Positions 34,461 to 42,478 of a DNA stretch of 64,000 bases are shown here, piece by piece; within the stretch, counting starts at the first letter, position 1; each line of letters opens with the position of its first letter. The position numbers were made by a program, and so were the translations under genes. The notes under the pieces were generated by a model. That model saw nothing but the letters and a program-made list of their open reading frames with translations, did no database searches and was not told the origin of the DNA. This DNA comes from Thiobacillus sp. (lineage in GTDB: Bacteria; Pseudomonadota; Gammaproteobacteria; Burkholderiales; Thiobacillaceae), in the NCBI RefSeq assembly GCF_030696885.1, contig NZ_JAUYRI010000013.1:124001-188000 (forward strand). The letters run 5' to 3'.

Positions 34461-34856
34461 TTACGCTCTGGCGTCTTCCTGCACGACCCAGGAGATCGCA
34501 TCCAGCAAGGCCTGATCGTCGACGGGTTTGCGCAGAAAAAACCTCACGCCCAGGTCGCGGGCCAGCTGGCGCGTGTCGTCGTCGTCACGCGCCGAGATTG
34601 CGATCACCGGCAGGGTAATGCCTCTCTCCCTGAGCCGTGCGCTCAGTTCCAGACCGTTCATGCGCGGCATCGTGATATCCATCAGGATGCAGGCATGGTC
34701 TTCGTTGTGCGCTTCCGCCAGAAAGCTTTCCGGGCTGTCGTAGGCCTCGCTCTCGATTCCCGCCGAACGCATCAGACGCGACAAGCCCTTGCGCACCGAG
34801 TCGTCGTCGTCGACGATGCTTACATGCAATTTTTGGGTCTGGGCTCTGTATGACAC
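34461..34856 (-). CDS. receiver-only response regulator
   Basis: This 131-residue protein consists of a single receiver domain: acidic pocket VSIVDDDDSVRKG, phosphoacceptor Asp60 in CILMDITMP, the Ser/Thr switch region IAISARDDDD and Lys110 in FLRKPVDD. It has no output domain, so it cannot bind DNA itself; it may act as a phosphate sink or as a relay for the kinase. The start is a GTG at 34856, with GGAG 8 nt upstream. It is transcribed from box promoter H and is therefore under the same control as the sulfatase genes. It converges with the kinase gene, 31 bp apart. Confidence 0.88.
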   Translation of the reverse strand: MSYRAQTQKLHVSIVDDDDSVRKGLSRLMRSAGIESEAYDSPESFLAEAHNEDHACILMDITMPRMNGLELSARLRERGITLPVIAISARDDDDTRQLARDLGVRFFLRKPVDDQALLDAISWVVQEDARA

Positions 34857-34889
34857 AACCAGTGCTCCGCTCGTGCGTAAGGAAGCCTG

Positions 34890-34935
34890 AAGTTAGCCGC
34901 ATGGGCCACGCGGAACAATTAGACCTTGGTCTCAT
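34890..34935 (-). promoter_or_regulatory. GACCAARGTC-box promoter H, for the receiver-only regulator
   Basis: On the minus strand the box ATGAGACCAAGGTCTAAT covers 34935-34918 and the -10 TAACTT covers 34895-34890. The start codon (GTG) is at 34856. It lies back to back with promoter I. Confidence 0.75.
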
Positions 34936-35043
34936 TCACCTCCGATCCGGCATCCACCTCGACGTCCCTCACCCACCGTCGCCGCCCCAGCCGCACGCCC
35001 CGGCGCAAATTCCGCCTGACACGCCATAGGGGGATGCATGCCA

Positions 35044-35089
35044 ATAAGACCAAAGTCCAATTCCCCAGCCCCGGCTTCTGGCTTACCTT
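35044..35089 (+). promoter_or_regulatory. GACCAARGTC-box promoter I, for sulfatase 2 and the porin
   Basis: The box ATAAGACCAAAGTCCAAT is at 35044-35061 and the -10 TACCTT at 35084-35089. The predicted transcription start is near 35096, 66 bp before the ATG at 35162. Confidence 0.75.
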
Positions 35090-35161
35090 GGCATTGAATC
35101 GAGTGCGCCGTGGCCGTGCCATGCGTACCTCATGAAGCGATCAATCTGGGAGACGGAAGTC

Positions 35162-36838
35162 ATGGCAAACGACAATCGGACAGCGGGCGGACCCTACAAC
35201 ATCGTGTTCATCCTGACTGACCAGGAGCGCCATTTCCGCGCGGAGGAACTCCCCAAGGACTACCGCCTGCCGGCCCACGAACGGCTGGCGAAGAACGGCG
35301 TGGTATTCGAGAATCATCGCATCAACTCCTGCGTGTGCACGTCCTCGCGTTCGGTGATCTATACCGGCCGTCACATCCAGCAGACCGGGATGTTCGACAA
35401 CGCGAACTTCCCCTGGTCGAGGAGCCTTTCCACCGACATCAAGACACTCGGGCACTTGCTGCGGGAAGCGGGCTACTACACCGCCTACAAGGGCAAGTGG
35501 CACCTCACCAAGGAGTTCGAGACCGAGAACAAGCTGTCCGCGCCGACGGAGATGAAGATCTTCACCAAGGAGATGGAGGCCTACGGCTTCTCGGACTACC
35601 TCGGCGTCGGCGACATCATCGCGCACACCCAGGGCGGCTACCTGCACGACGGCATGATCGCCGCCGCCGCGGCGAACTGGCTGCGCGGCAAGGCCGCGGA
35701 GCTGGCGAAGGAGAACAAACCCTGGTTCCTCACGGTGAACCTGGTCAACCCGCACGATGTGATGTTCTACGACACGGACGAACCGGGACAGCCGGTGCAG
35801 AGCAAGAACGCCCTGACCCACCTCGCCGGCGATCCGGCGCATGCGATGTACGCGAAGCAGTGGGACTTCGAGCTGCCGGTCAGCTTCTCGCAGGCCGTCG
35901 ACGCGCCCGGACGCCCCGCCGCGCACACAGACTTCAGCATCGCGGACAGCGTGATGACCGGCCCCACCCCGGTGAACGAGACATGGCGCTGGCGCAAGCG
36001 GCACAACTTCTACCTCAACGCGCTGCGCGACGTCGACCGCCACATCATGACGGTGCTCGACGAACTGGAGGACCGCGGGCTTGCCTCCAACACGATCGTC
36101 ATCCTGACCTCGGACCACGGCGAACTCGACGGCGCGCACCAGATGACCGGCAAGGGCGCCACCTCCTACCGCGAGCAGAACAACGTGCCGCTGATCGTGG
36201 CGCACCCGGCCTTTGCCGGCGGCAAGCGCTGCAAGGCCGTGACCACGCACCTCGACCTTGCGCCGACCCTGGTCTCGCTCACCAACGCGAGCCCGGAGAC
36301 GAAGGCGGCGATCGCCAAGGATCTTCCGGGCAAGGACTTCTCGCCGGTGCTCGCCGCGCCGGAACAGGCCGGCCATGACGCGGTGCGTGACGGCCAGCTG
36401 TTCTGCTTCAACATGTTCGCCACGCTGGACGGCGGCTTCCTGCAAAAGGCCAGTGCATTGCTGAATCAGCCGGGCGGCGCGGCAAAGATCAAGGAAGCCG
36501 GCCTGCATCCGGACATGCGGAAGCGCGGTGCTATTCGCAGCGTGTTCGACGGCCGCTACCAGTTCACGCGCTACTACTCCCCCAAGCAGCACAACCGGCC
36601 CACCTCGATCGAGGCATTGTTCGAACTCAACGACGTCGAGTTGTTCGACCACCTGAACGACCCGGACGAAGTCGACAACCTCGCGCTGGACCCGAAGAAG
36701 AACGCCGATCTCCTCATGGCCATGAATGCCAAGCTGAACAGGCTGATCGACGAGGAAGTCGGCGAGGACGTCGGCCAGATGCTGCCAGGCGGGGTGGATG
36801 GCGGCTGGGTGGCGACCCCCGCCGTCCACGACCTGTGA
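35162..36838 (+). CDS. sulfatase-family hydrolase 2
   Basis: This is a 558-residue alkaline-phosphatase-superfamily enzyme of the sulfatase type. Features are a metal site at the start (FILTDQERH, Asp20), the modification site C59-T-S-S-R63 followed by SVIYTGRH, and later VILTSDHGELDGAHQMTGKG and the metal-binding YREQNNVPLIVAHP. Its motif has Ser where sulfatases usually have Pro or Ala, so efficient formylglycine formation is not certain. The start has no signal peptide (MANDNRTAGGPYN), so it is probably cytoplasmic. A second upstream ATG (35132) has a weaker context. It is followed by an OprB-type porin in the same unit, both behind promoter I. Confidence 0.9.
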   Translation: MANDNRTAGGPYNIVFILTDQERHFRAEELPKDYRLPAHERLAKNGVVFENHRINSCVCTSSRSVIYTGRHIQQTGMFDNANFPWSRSLSTDIKTLGHLLREAGYYTAYKGKWHLTKEFETENKLSAPTEMKIFTKEMEAYGFSDYLGVGDIIAHTQGGYLHDGMIAAAAANWLRGKAAELAKENKPWFLTVNLVNPHDVMFYDTDEPGQPVQSKNALTHLAGDPAHAMYAKQWDFELPVSFSQAVDAPGRPAAHTDFSIADSVMTGPTPVNETWRWRKRHNFYLNALRDVDRHIMTVLDELEDRGLASNTIVILTSDHGELDGAHQMTGKGATSYREQNNVPLIVAHPAFAGGKRCKAVTTHLDLAPTLVSLTNASPETKAAIAKDLPGKDFSPVLAAPEQAGHDAVRDGQLFCFNMFATLDGGFLQKASALLNQPGGAAKIKEAGLHPDMRKRGAIRSVFDGRYQFTRYYSPKQHNRPTSIEALFELNDVELFDHLNDPDEVDNLALDPKKNADLLMAMNAKLNRLIDEEVGEDVGQMLPGGVDGGWVATPAVHDL

Positions 36839-36903
36839 CTTTGGGCATGACTGGCACGTACCCCCAGCCCCCGATTAACGAAACCCAAGGAAAGACCGAG
36901 ACC

Positions 36904-38286
36904 ATGAAAAACCTGTTCAGACTGACCGCCCTGCTGTCCGCACTCGGCACCGCCCTGCCGCTCCATGCCATGCCCTACGCCACTCCCGACACCTGGGGCG
37001 GCGACCTGTCGTCGCGCGCCCGGCTCACCGGCGACTGGGGCGGGGCACGGGACGACATGGCCAAGAAGGGCGTGGTGCTCGACCTCGACCTCTACTGGAT
37101 GCCGCAGGGGATCATCAGCGGCGGCAAGGACGAGGAAAGCGGGTCCTGGGGCAACGCGATCGCCACGCTCAACGTGGATACGCAAAAGGCGGGCTTCTGG
37201 CCGGGCGGCTTCTTCAAGGTCCAGACCGTCACCAGCTTCGGGGATAACATCATGCGGGATACCGGCGCCATGGTGCCCGCCAACCTCTCCTGGATGCTGC
37301 CCACGCCCACCGACACGGATACCGGCCTGCAGGAATTCACCTACACGCAGTTTCTCAGCCAGCATTTCGGGGTGTTCCTGGGCAAGATCAACTCGATCGC
37401 ACCGACCAACGTACTCCATGGCGACTACACCACCGGCTTTCTGAATACCTCGGTCAACATGCCCCTGGCGCTCGCCATGGTGCCGCTCTCGGCCTACGGT
37501 GCGGGCGCCCTCTACCTGCCTTCGCACGACGTCACCCTGGCGGCCATGGTGCTGGACCCGAATGGCACCATCATGAACGACGATCTGGGCGATGCCTTCG
37601 ATGATGGCGTGATGGCGCTCGTCAGCGCAGACCTGAAGATCAAGCCGGGCGGGCTACCCGGCCATCAGAACCTGACACTCGCCTGGAGCAACAAGGACCG
37701 CACCTCGCTGATTCAGGATCCGGCGAACGTTGCACGCCTGCTCCTGAACTCGCACTATCCCCTGCTCGGAAACCCCGGCCCGGTCCTGATCGAGATCTTC
37801 GACAAGCTTGGCTTGCCGGCAACCGCCGCACCATTGAACCAGGAGAGCGAAACCTGGGCGGCCGTCTACAGTTTCGAGCAGTTTGTCTGGCAGCCTGCCG
37901 GCGACCCCAAGCGCGGCATCGGAATGTTCTTCAGTGCCGGCGTGAGCGACGGCAAAGCGAATCCGATCAAGTACAGCTATTCCCTGGGACTGGTCGGCAA
38001 GGGCGTGGTACCGGGCCGGCCGCGCGACGATTTCGGGATCGGCTGGGCGCGCACGGAATTCAGCGACGACTTCCTTCCCCACCTGCGCACCGCGCTCGAT
38101 CTCGGCCTCGACCACGAGGACGCGGTCGAGCTGTATTACAACGCCGCGGTCACGCCCTGGCTGAACGTCAGCCCCAGCCTGCAGATCATCTCGCCCGCGC
38201 TGAACAAGGCGCTCGACGCGAATGGCAATTTCCAGAACCTGGACACCACCTACATTGCAGGGGTGCGCGTGGGCATCCGGTTCTGA
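36904..38286 (+). CDS. OprB-type carbohydrate-selective porin
   Basis: This is a 460-residue outer-membrane protein with signal peptide MKNLFRLTALLSALGTALPL and cleavage near LHA-MP. The mature start RARLTGDWGGARDDMAKKGV is the classic OprB signature (PF04966). It ends in Phe (GVRVGIRF), as barrel proteins do. OprB porins admit sugars and related solutes, so a sulfated or organic substrate for the neighbouring sulfatase is plausible. It is 65 bp after sulfatase 2, in the same unit. Confidence 0.9.
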   Translation: MKNLFRLTALLSALGTALPLHAMPYATPDTWGGDLSSRARLTGDWGGARDDMAKKGVVLDLDLYWMPQGIISGGKDEESGSWGNAIATLNVDTQKAGFWPGGFFKVQTVTSFGDNIMRDTGAMVPANLSWMLPTPTDTDTGLQEFTYTQFLSQHFGVFLGKINSIAPTNVLHGDYTTGFLNTSVNMPLALAMVPLSAYGAGALYLPSHDVTLAAMVLDPNGTIMNDDLGDAFDDGVMALVSADLKIKPGGLPGHQNLTLAWSNKDRTSLIQDPANVARLLLNSHYPLLGNPGPVLIEIFDKLGLPATAAPLNQESETWAAVYSFEQFVWQPAGDPKRGIGMFFSAGVSDGKANPIKYSYSLGLVGKGVVPGRPRDDFGIGWARTEFSDDFLPHLRTALDLGLDHEDAVELYYNAAVTPWLNVSPSLQIISPALNKALDANGNFQNLDTTYIAGVRVGIRF

Positions 38287-38308
38287 GCGTTCAATCGGCT
38301 ACGGGCAC

Positions 38309-38335
38309 CCGTTCGCCGCGACAAGCGGCGAACGG
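38309..38335. terminator. strong hairpin between convergent genes
   Basis: A perfect 11-bp stem (CCGTTCGCCGC / GCGGCGAACGG) with a 5-nt loop lies 22 bp after the porin stop and 47 bp before the stop of the FixJ-type regulator gene. A T-run is missing on both sides, so termination is likely but not certain. Confidence 0.55.
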
Positions 38336-38382
38336 ATAAGTGGGCGCGTGGGTGTGCCCCCTCCCGTGTGCCACAACGGGTA

Positions 38383-39048
38383 TCAGGCAACGAGCCGGGT
38401 TGAATCGATGCCCACCATGTCGCACAGATGGACGAGCTCTGCAATGGTGTGCGCCTCCATCTTTTCCATGATGCGTCCACGGTGCGCCTTCACGGTTTTT
38501 TCCACGATGCCCAGGTCATAGGCGATCTGCTTGTTGAGCCGCCCCTGGATCACCCGTTCGAGCACTTCGCGCTCGCGATCGGACAGCAGGGTCAGCCGCG
38601 CGAGGATGCTGTCGCGCTGACGCCGGCCGTCCGCCTCGGCGGCCTGGCGTCTGATGGCCAGTTCCAAGGCCTGAAACAGTGCCTCTTGTTCCACGGGCTT
38701 GACCAGAAAGTCGACCGCGCCATGCTTCATGGCCCGCACGCTCATGGGAATGTCGGCCTTGCCGGTGAGAAACACCACCGGCAGCGTGATGCCGGCCCCA
38801 GCCATGCGATCCTGCAATTCGAGACCGGTCATGCCGGGCATGTTGACGTCGAGCACTACGCAGCCCGGCCCGGTGAGGGGCGCCTGTTCAAGCAGATCGC
38901 CCGCTGATGCGAAGGCTTCGGCGTTCCAGCCCGCCGAACGTAGCAGACGCGTCAAACTGCGCCGCACCGAGGCATCGTCATCCACCACGTAAACGGTCGG
39001 GGCAGTTCCCTTCATGGGCTGAACATCCTGGGCGGGTTGTAGATGCAT
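38383..39048 (-). CDS. FixJ/NarL-type response regulator
   Basis: This 221-residue protein has a receiver domain (acidic VYVVDDDASVRRS, phosphoacceptor Asp67 in CVVLDVNMPG, Thr in VVFLTGKADIP, Lys117 in FLVKPVE) and a C-terminal LuxR-type DNA-binding domain from about residue 155 (LSDREREVLERVIQGRLNKQ, IAYDLGIVEKTVKAHRGRIM). FixJ-type proteins activate sigma-70 promoters from near-palindromic sites. It is the only DNA-binding regulator encoded in the block and the best candidate to bind the shared box. The start may be 39048 or 39015; the second has AGGA upstream. Confidence 0.92.
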   Translation of the reverse strand: MHLQPAQDVQPMKGTAPTVYVVDDDASVRRSLTRLLRSAGWNAEAFASAGDLLEQAPLTGPGCVVLDVNMPGMTGLELQDRMAGAGITLPVVFLTGKADIPMSVRAMKHGAVDFLVKPVEQEALFQALELAIRRQAAEADGRRQRDSILARLTLLSDREREVLERVIQGRLNKQIAYDLGIVEKTVKAHRGRIMEKMEAHTIAELVHLCDMVGIDSTRLVA

Positions 39049-39353
39049 GTAATCACCAATCGATTCTGGACGGACGACAGATTCAATCTAGACCATCGCC
39101 TGCGTCATCCAGGCAGCTACGGCCTGGCCACGACAAACGTATCAAGGATATTTATATCCTAATTCATGCTGATCCGTCCACCTCCAGTCAAAACCGACTG
39201 CCCGGGCCGCACCTTGCGACCCCGTGTTCACGGTCCGTCGAGCTGAACGTCCAGGGGCGCAACGGCTTGCGGCTCTCCCTGTTTACTTTTTATCCACGCA
39301 GGCACGAAAAAGACGCTTGAGCGGGTCTTTGTGCACTACGCGTCCTGCATGGG
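39049..39353. other. gene-free stretch with a 16-bp palindrome
   Basis: About 305 bp lie between the FixJ-type gene and yjgA, with no supported gene. A perfect inverted repeat AGGATATTTATATCCT (39145-39160) sits about 97 bp upstream of the regulator start. It is AT-rich against a GC-rich background and could be an operator or promoter part. No shared box was found here. Confidence 0.55.
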
Positions 39354-39920
39354 TCAATCCGGTTTCTGCATCGCCTCGCGGATCACCCGGAAAATCTCGC
39401 GAAACGCCTTGGGCGGCTTGTTGCGTGCAGCTTCATCGCGCGCATTGCGGATGATCTGCCGCAGGTGGGTGGCATCGGTGTCGGGGTACTGGTTCAGAAA
39501 CAGCGTCAGCGCCTCATTGTCGGCGATCAACTTCTCGCGCCATTTCTCGGCCTGGTGCAGCTTGGCGTTTTCAGCCGCCGACACGCCCTTGAAGGCATCA
39601 AGCTGAGCCTGGATCGGCGCCGGGTCGACCGAACGCATCAGCTTGCCGATGAACTGCTTTTGCCGCCTGAGCGCGCCGTTCTGGGTGATCTTGCGGCAGG
39701 CGGCCACGGCCTGCTTCAACTCTTCCGGCAGCTCGATGCGCTTGAACTGCGCGTCGGGCAGCTTCACCAGTTCGTCGCCCATATCCTGCAGGGCTTCGAC
39801 GTCGCGCTTCTTCTGGCTCTTGCTGGGGCCGTCGTAGACGTCATCGGGGTCAAATTCCAGTTCGGCATCGGGGTCGATCAGGCGCACGGCAGGGCTTTCG
39901 GTTGCTGTTATGATCGTCAT
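39354..39920 (-). CDS. darP: YjgA/DarP ribosome-associated protein
   Basis: This is a 188-residue protein of the DUF615 (YjgA/DarP) family, which binds late 50S ribosomal precursors. The N-terminus is acidic (DPDAELEFDPDDVYDGPSKS), then KSQKKRDVEALQDMGDELVK, LKQAVAACRKI, RRQKQFIGKLMR and a helical C-terminus with LRQIIRNARDEAARNKPPKA and FREIFRVIREA. This matches the family from start to end. The gene order yjgA next to pmbA, divergent, is common in proteobacteria. Confidence 0.93.
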   Translation of the reverse strand: MTIITATESPAVRLIDPDAELEFDPDDVYDGPSKSQKKRDVEALQDMGDELVKLPDAQFKRIELPEELKQAVAACRKITQNGALRRQKQFIGKLMRSVDPAPIQAQLDAFKGVSAAENAKLHQAEKWREKLIADNEALTLFLNQYPDTDATHLRQIIRNARDEAARNKPPKAFREIFRVIREAMQKPD

Positions 39921-39989
39921 TGTAGTTTCTGACGCTCAAACATGCCCAGTTCACCCCTCAGACGCCGTTCTTTCTTTAGATAAGCCGAC

Positions 39990-41330
39990 ATGTCCCGCTC
40001 CCAATTCAGCTATACCCGCGACCAGCTCATGGCCCTGTCCCGGCTCGTCATCGAACACGCCGCCAAGCAGGGCGCCACCGCCGCCGACACCGAAATCTCC
40101 GAAGGCGTCGGCCAGAGCGTCAGCGTGCGCCAGGGCGAAATCGAGACCATCGAATACAACAAGGACAAGGGCGCCGGCGTCACCGTCTACATCGGCCAGC
40201 GGCGCGGCCATGCCTCGACCTCGGATTTGTCGGAAGCGGCGCTGAAAAGCGCGGTGGAAAAGGCGCTGACGATCGCGCGCTACACCGCCGAGGACGAAGC
40301 CGCCGGCCTGCCCGACGCCGACCGGTTGGCGAAAAACGTGCCCGACCTCGACCTCTACCATCCCTGGGATCTCAGCGTGGAAGAAGCCGCCGAGCGCGCC
40401 AAGGCGTGCGAAGCGGCGGCGCTGGCAGTCGACAAGCGGCTGACCAATTCCGAAGGCGCCGGCGTCAGCCTGCACACCTCGCAGTTCATCTACGCCAACA
40501 GCCTCGGCTTCTGCAACGGCTATGCCGGCTCGCGCCACGGCATATCGGTCGCGGTAATCGGCGAGGAGAAAGGCGCGATGCAGCGCGACTACTGGTACAC
40601 CAGCGCGCGCAATGCCAATGACCTCGACTCCGCCGAAAGCGTCGGCCGCATCGCCGGCACCCGCACCGTGCGCCGTTTGAACGGCAAGAAGCTCGACACC
40701 CGCACCTGCCCGGTGATTTTCGAGGCGCAGATTGCCACCGGCCTGATCGGCAACTTCGTCGCCGCGGTCTCCGGCGGCAGCCTTTACCGCAAGTCGTCGT
40801 TCCTGCTCGACAGCCTAGGCCAGCAGGTGTTCGCGTCGCAGGTGACTATCCGCGAGCAACCCCTGATTCCAGGCGGCCTCGGCAGCGCACCGTTCGACAG
40901 CGAGGGCGTTGCCTGTCTCGACCGCGATGTCGTCAAGGACGGCGTGCTGCAGGGCTACTTCCTGTCGACTTATTCGGCGAAGAAGCTCGGCATGAAAACC
41001 ACCGGCAATGCCGGCGGCAGCCACAACTTGATCGTCACCCCCGGCGAACACGACCTCGACGGCCTGCTCAAACAAATGGGCACCGGCCTGCTGGTCACCG
41101 AACTGCTTGGCCACGGCGCCAACATGGTCACCGGCGACTACTCGCGCGGCGCCGCCGGCTTCTGGGTGGAAAACGGCGAAATCCAGTATCCGGTCGAGGA
41201 AATCACCATCGCCGGCAACCTCGCCGACATGTTCAAGGGCATCGTCGGCATCGGCCGCGACATTGAGCGCCGCGGCTCCAAGCAGGTCGGCTCGATCCTG
41301 ATCGACAAGATGACGGTGGCAGGCAACTAA
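39990..41330 (+). CDS. pmbA: PmbA/TldE metalloprotease subunit
   Basis: This is a 446-residue protein of the TldD/PmbA family; PmbA (TldE) pairs with TldD to process peptides such as microcins and to degrade unfolded peptides. Conserved parts are the start FSYTRDQLMALSRLVIEHAA, GQSVSVRQGEIETIEYNKDK, the middle GGSLYRKSSFLLDSLGQQVF, and the C-terminal TELLGHGANMVTGDYSRGAA and GFWVENGEIQYPVEEITIAG. The metal-site HExxxH of TldD is absent, as in all PmbA. It is followed directly by the esterase gene. Confidence 0.94.
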   Translation: MSRSQFSYTRDQLMALSRLVIEHAAKQGATAADTEISEGVGQSVSVRQGEIETIEYNKDKGAGVTVYIGQRRGHASTSDLSEAALKSAVEKALTIARYTAEDEAAGLPDADRLAKNVPDLDLYHPWDLSVEEAAERAKACEAAALAVDKRLTNSEGAGVSLHTSQFIYANSLGFCNGYAGSRHGISVAVIGEEKGAMQRDYWYTSARNANDLDSAESVGRIAGTRTVRRLNGKKLDTRTCPVIFEAQIATGLIGNFVAAVSGGSLYRKSSFLLDSLGQQVFASQVTIREQPLIPGGLGSAPFDSEGVACLDRDVVKDGVLQGYFLSTYSAKKLGMKTTGNAGGSHNLIVTPGEHDLDGLLKQMGTGLLVTELLGHGANMVTGDYSRGAAGFWVENGEIQYPVEEITIAGNLADMFKGIVGIGRDIERRGSKQVGSILIDKMTVAGN

Positions 41331-41942
41331 ATGCGGGCATCCCGGCGCTTTGTTTTTGCGCTCGTTGCCGTATTTTTTCTCGCCGCGTGCGAGCGCGCGC
41401 CGACGCTGCCGAAGCTCAGCCCGCACGACGTCATCGTCGCCTTCGGCGACAGCCTCACCCACGGCACCGGCGCGAGCCGCGACACCGCCTATCCCGCCGT
41501 GCTGGCAAGCCTGACCGGACGCACCGTGATCAACGCCGGCGTGCCCGGCGACACCACCGCCTCAGCCCTGCAGCGCCTGCCCGTCGTGCTGACCGAACAC
41601 CGGCCGCGCCTGGTGCTGCTGTGCCTAGGCGGCAACGACATGCTGAGAAAGCACCCACAGGCGACCACCGAAAACAACCTGCGCCTGCTGGTGCAGACCA
41701 TCCGTGCAAGCGGCGCCGAGGTCATGCTGATCGCCGTGCCCCAACCCACCCTGTTCGGCGGTGCGCCGGATTTCTATGGCCGCATCGCCCAGGACATGCA
41801 GCTGCCGCTGGAAGCCGACATCTTCAACGACGTGCTGAAGGACAACCGCCTCAAGGCCGACCCGATCCACGCCAACGCCGCCGGCTACCGCGTGGTCGCC
41901 GAGCGGCTGGCCGAATTCCTGCGCGAGACCGGCGCACTGTGA
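41331..41942 (+). CDS. TesA-type GDSL esterase/lipase, lipoprotein-like
   Basis: This is a 203-residue SGNH hydrolase. The catalytic block VIVAFGDSLTHGTGAS (Ser nucleophile), the Gly/Asn blocks VINAGVPGDTTA and LVLLCLGGNDML, and the final DPIHANAAGYRVVA (Asp-His) are all present, so arylesterase, thioesterase or lysophospholipase activity is expected in the periplasm. The signal is lipoprotein-like (FFLAAC, Cys20). It starts immediately after the pmbA stop and its own stop overlaps the DctQ start by 4 bp (GTGA). Confidence 0.92.
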   Translation: MRASRRFVFALVAVFFLAACERAPTLPKLSPHDVIVAFGDSLTHGTGASRDTAYPAVLASLTGRTVINAGVPGDTTASALQRLPVVLTEHRPRLVLLCLGGNDMLRKHPQATTENNLRLLVQTIRASGAEVMLIAVPQPTLFGGAPDFYGRIAQDMQLPLEADIFNDVLKDNRLKADPIHANAAGYRVVAERLAEFLRETGAL

Positions 41943-42478
41943 ACGCCCTGCTCGCGCTGGCCCGCCTGATCGACGCGCTGACCGAGCGCGTCGGCCGCGT
42001 CGCCATCTGGCTGGTGCTGATCGCCACGCTGATTTCGGCGGGCAACGCGCTCTCGCGTTATCTGCTCGGCGAAAGCTCCAACGCCTGGCTGGAAATCCAG
42101 TGGTACCTGTTCGGCGGCATGTTCCTGCTGGCGGCGGGCTATACGCTGAAGCACAACGGCCACGTGCGCATCGACATCTTCTACAACCGCTTCGGCCCGC
42201 GCGGACAGGCCTGGATCGATCTCGCCGGCGGCCTGCTGTTCCTGCTGCCGATGGCGCTGCTGCTGATGTGGCTGTCGTGGCCGATGTTCCATGAGGCTTG
42301 GATCACCCACGAAATGTCACCCGACGCCGGCGGCCTGCTGCGCTGGCCGGTGAAGCTGCTGCTGCCGGCAGGGTTCGCGCTACTTGCGCTGCAGGGCGTG
42401 GCCGAAGTCATCAAGCGCATCGGCGTGCTGAGCGGCCATCTGGTGCTGCCGCGCGAGAAACCGGAAGAGGGCGTCTGA
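41939..42478 (+). CDS. dctQ: TRAP transporter small membrane subunit (DctQ type)
   Basis: This 179-residue protein has four transmembrane segments with the DctQ (PF04290) signature GESSNAWLEIQWYLFGGMFL and GGYTLKHNGHVRIDIFYNRF-like text (here AAGYTLKHNGHVRIDIFYN). It starts at a GTG that overlaps the esterase stop, and its stop overlaps the DctM start (TGATG). With DctM it forms the membrane part of a TRAP transporter, powered by ion gradients, for organic acids such as dicarboxylates or related anions. A DctP binding protein is encoded elsewhere in the window (56212). Confidence 0.92.
   Translation: MNALLALARLIDALTERVGRVAIWLVLIATLISAGNALSRYLLGESSNAWLEIQWYLFGGMFLLAAGYTLKHNGHVRIDIFYNRFGPRGQAWIDLAGGLLFLLPMALLLMWLSWPMFHEAWITHEMSPDAGGLLRWPVKLLLPAGFALLALQGVAEVIKRIGVLSGHLVLPREKPEEGV

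Noticed and set aside
35141-36829. 562-codon reading frame opposite sulfatase 2
   Set aside because: Same reason as for sulfatase 1; the plus strand carries clear family motifs.
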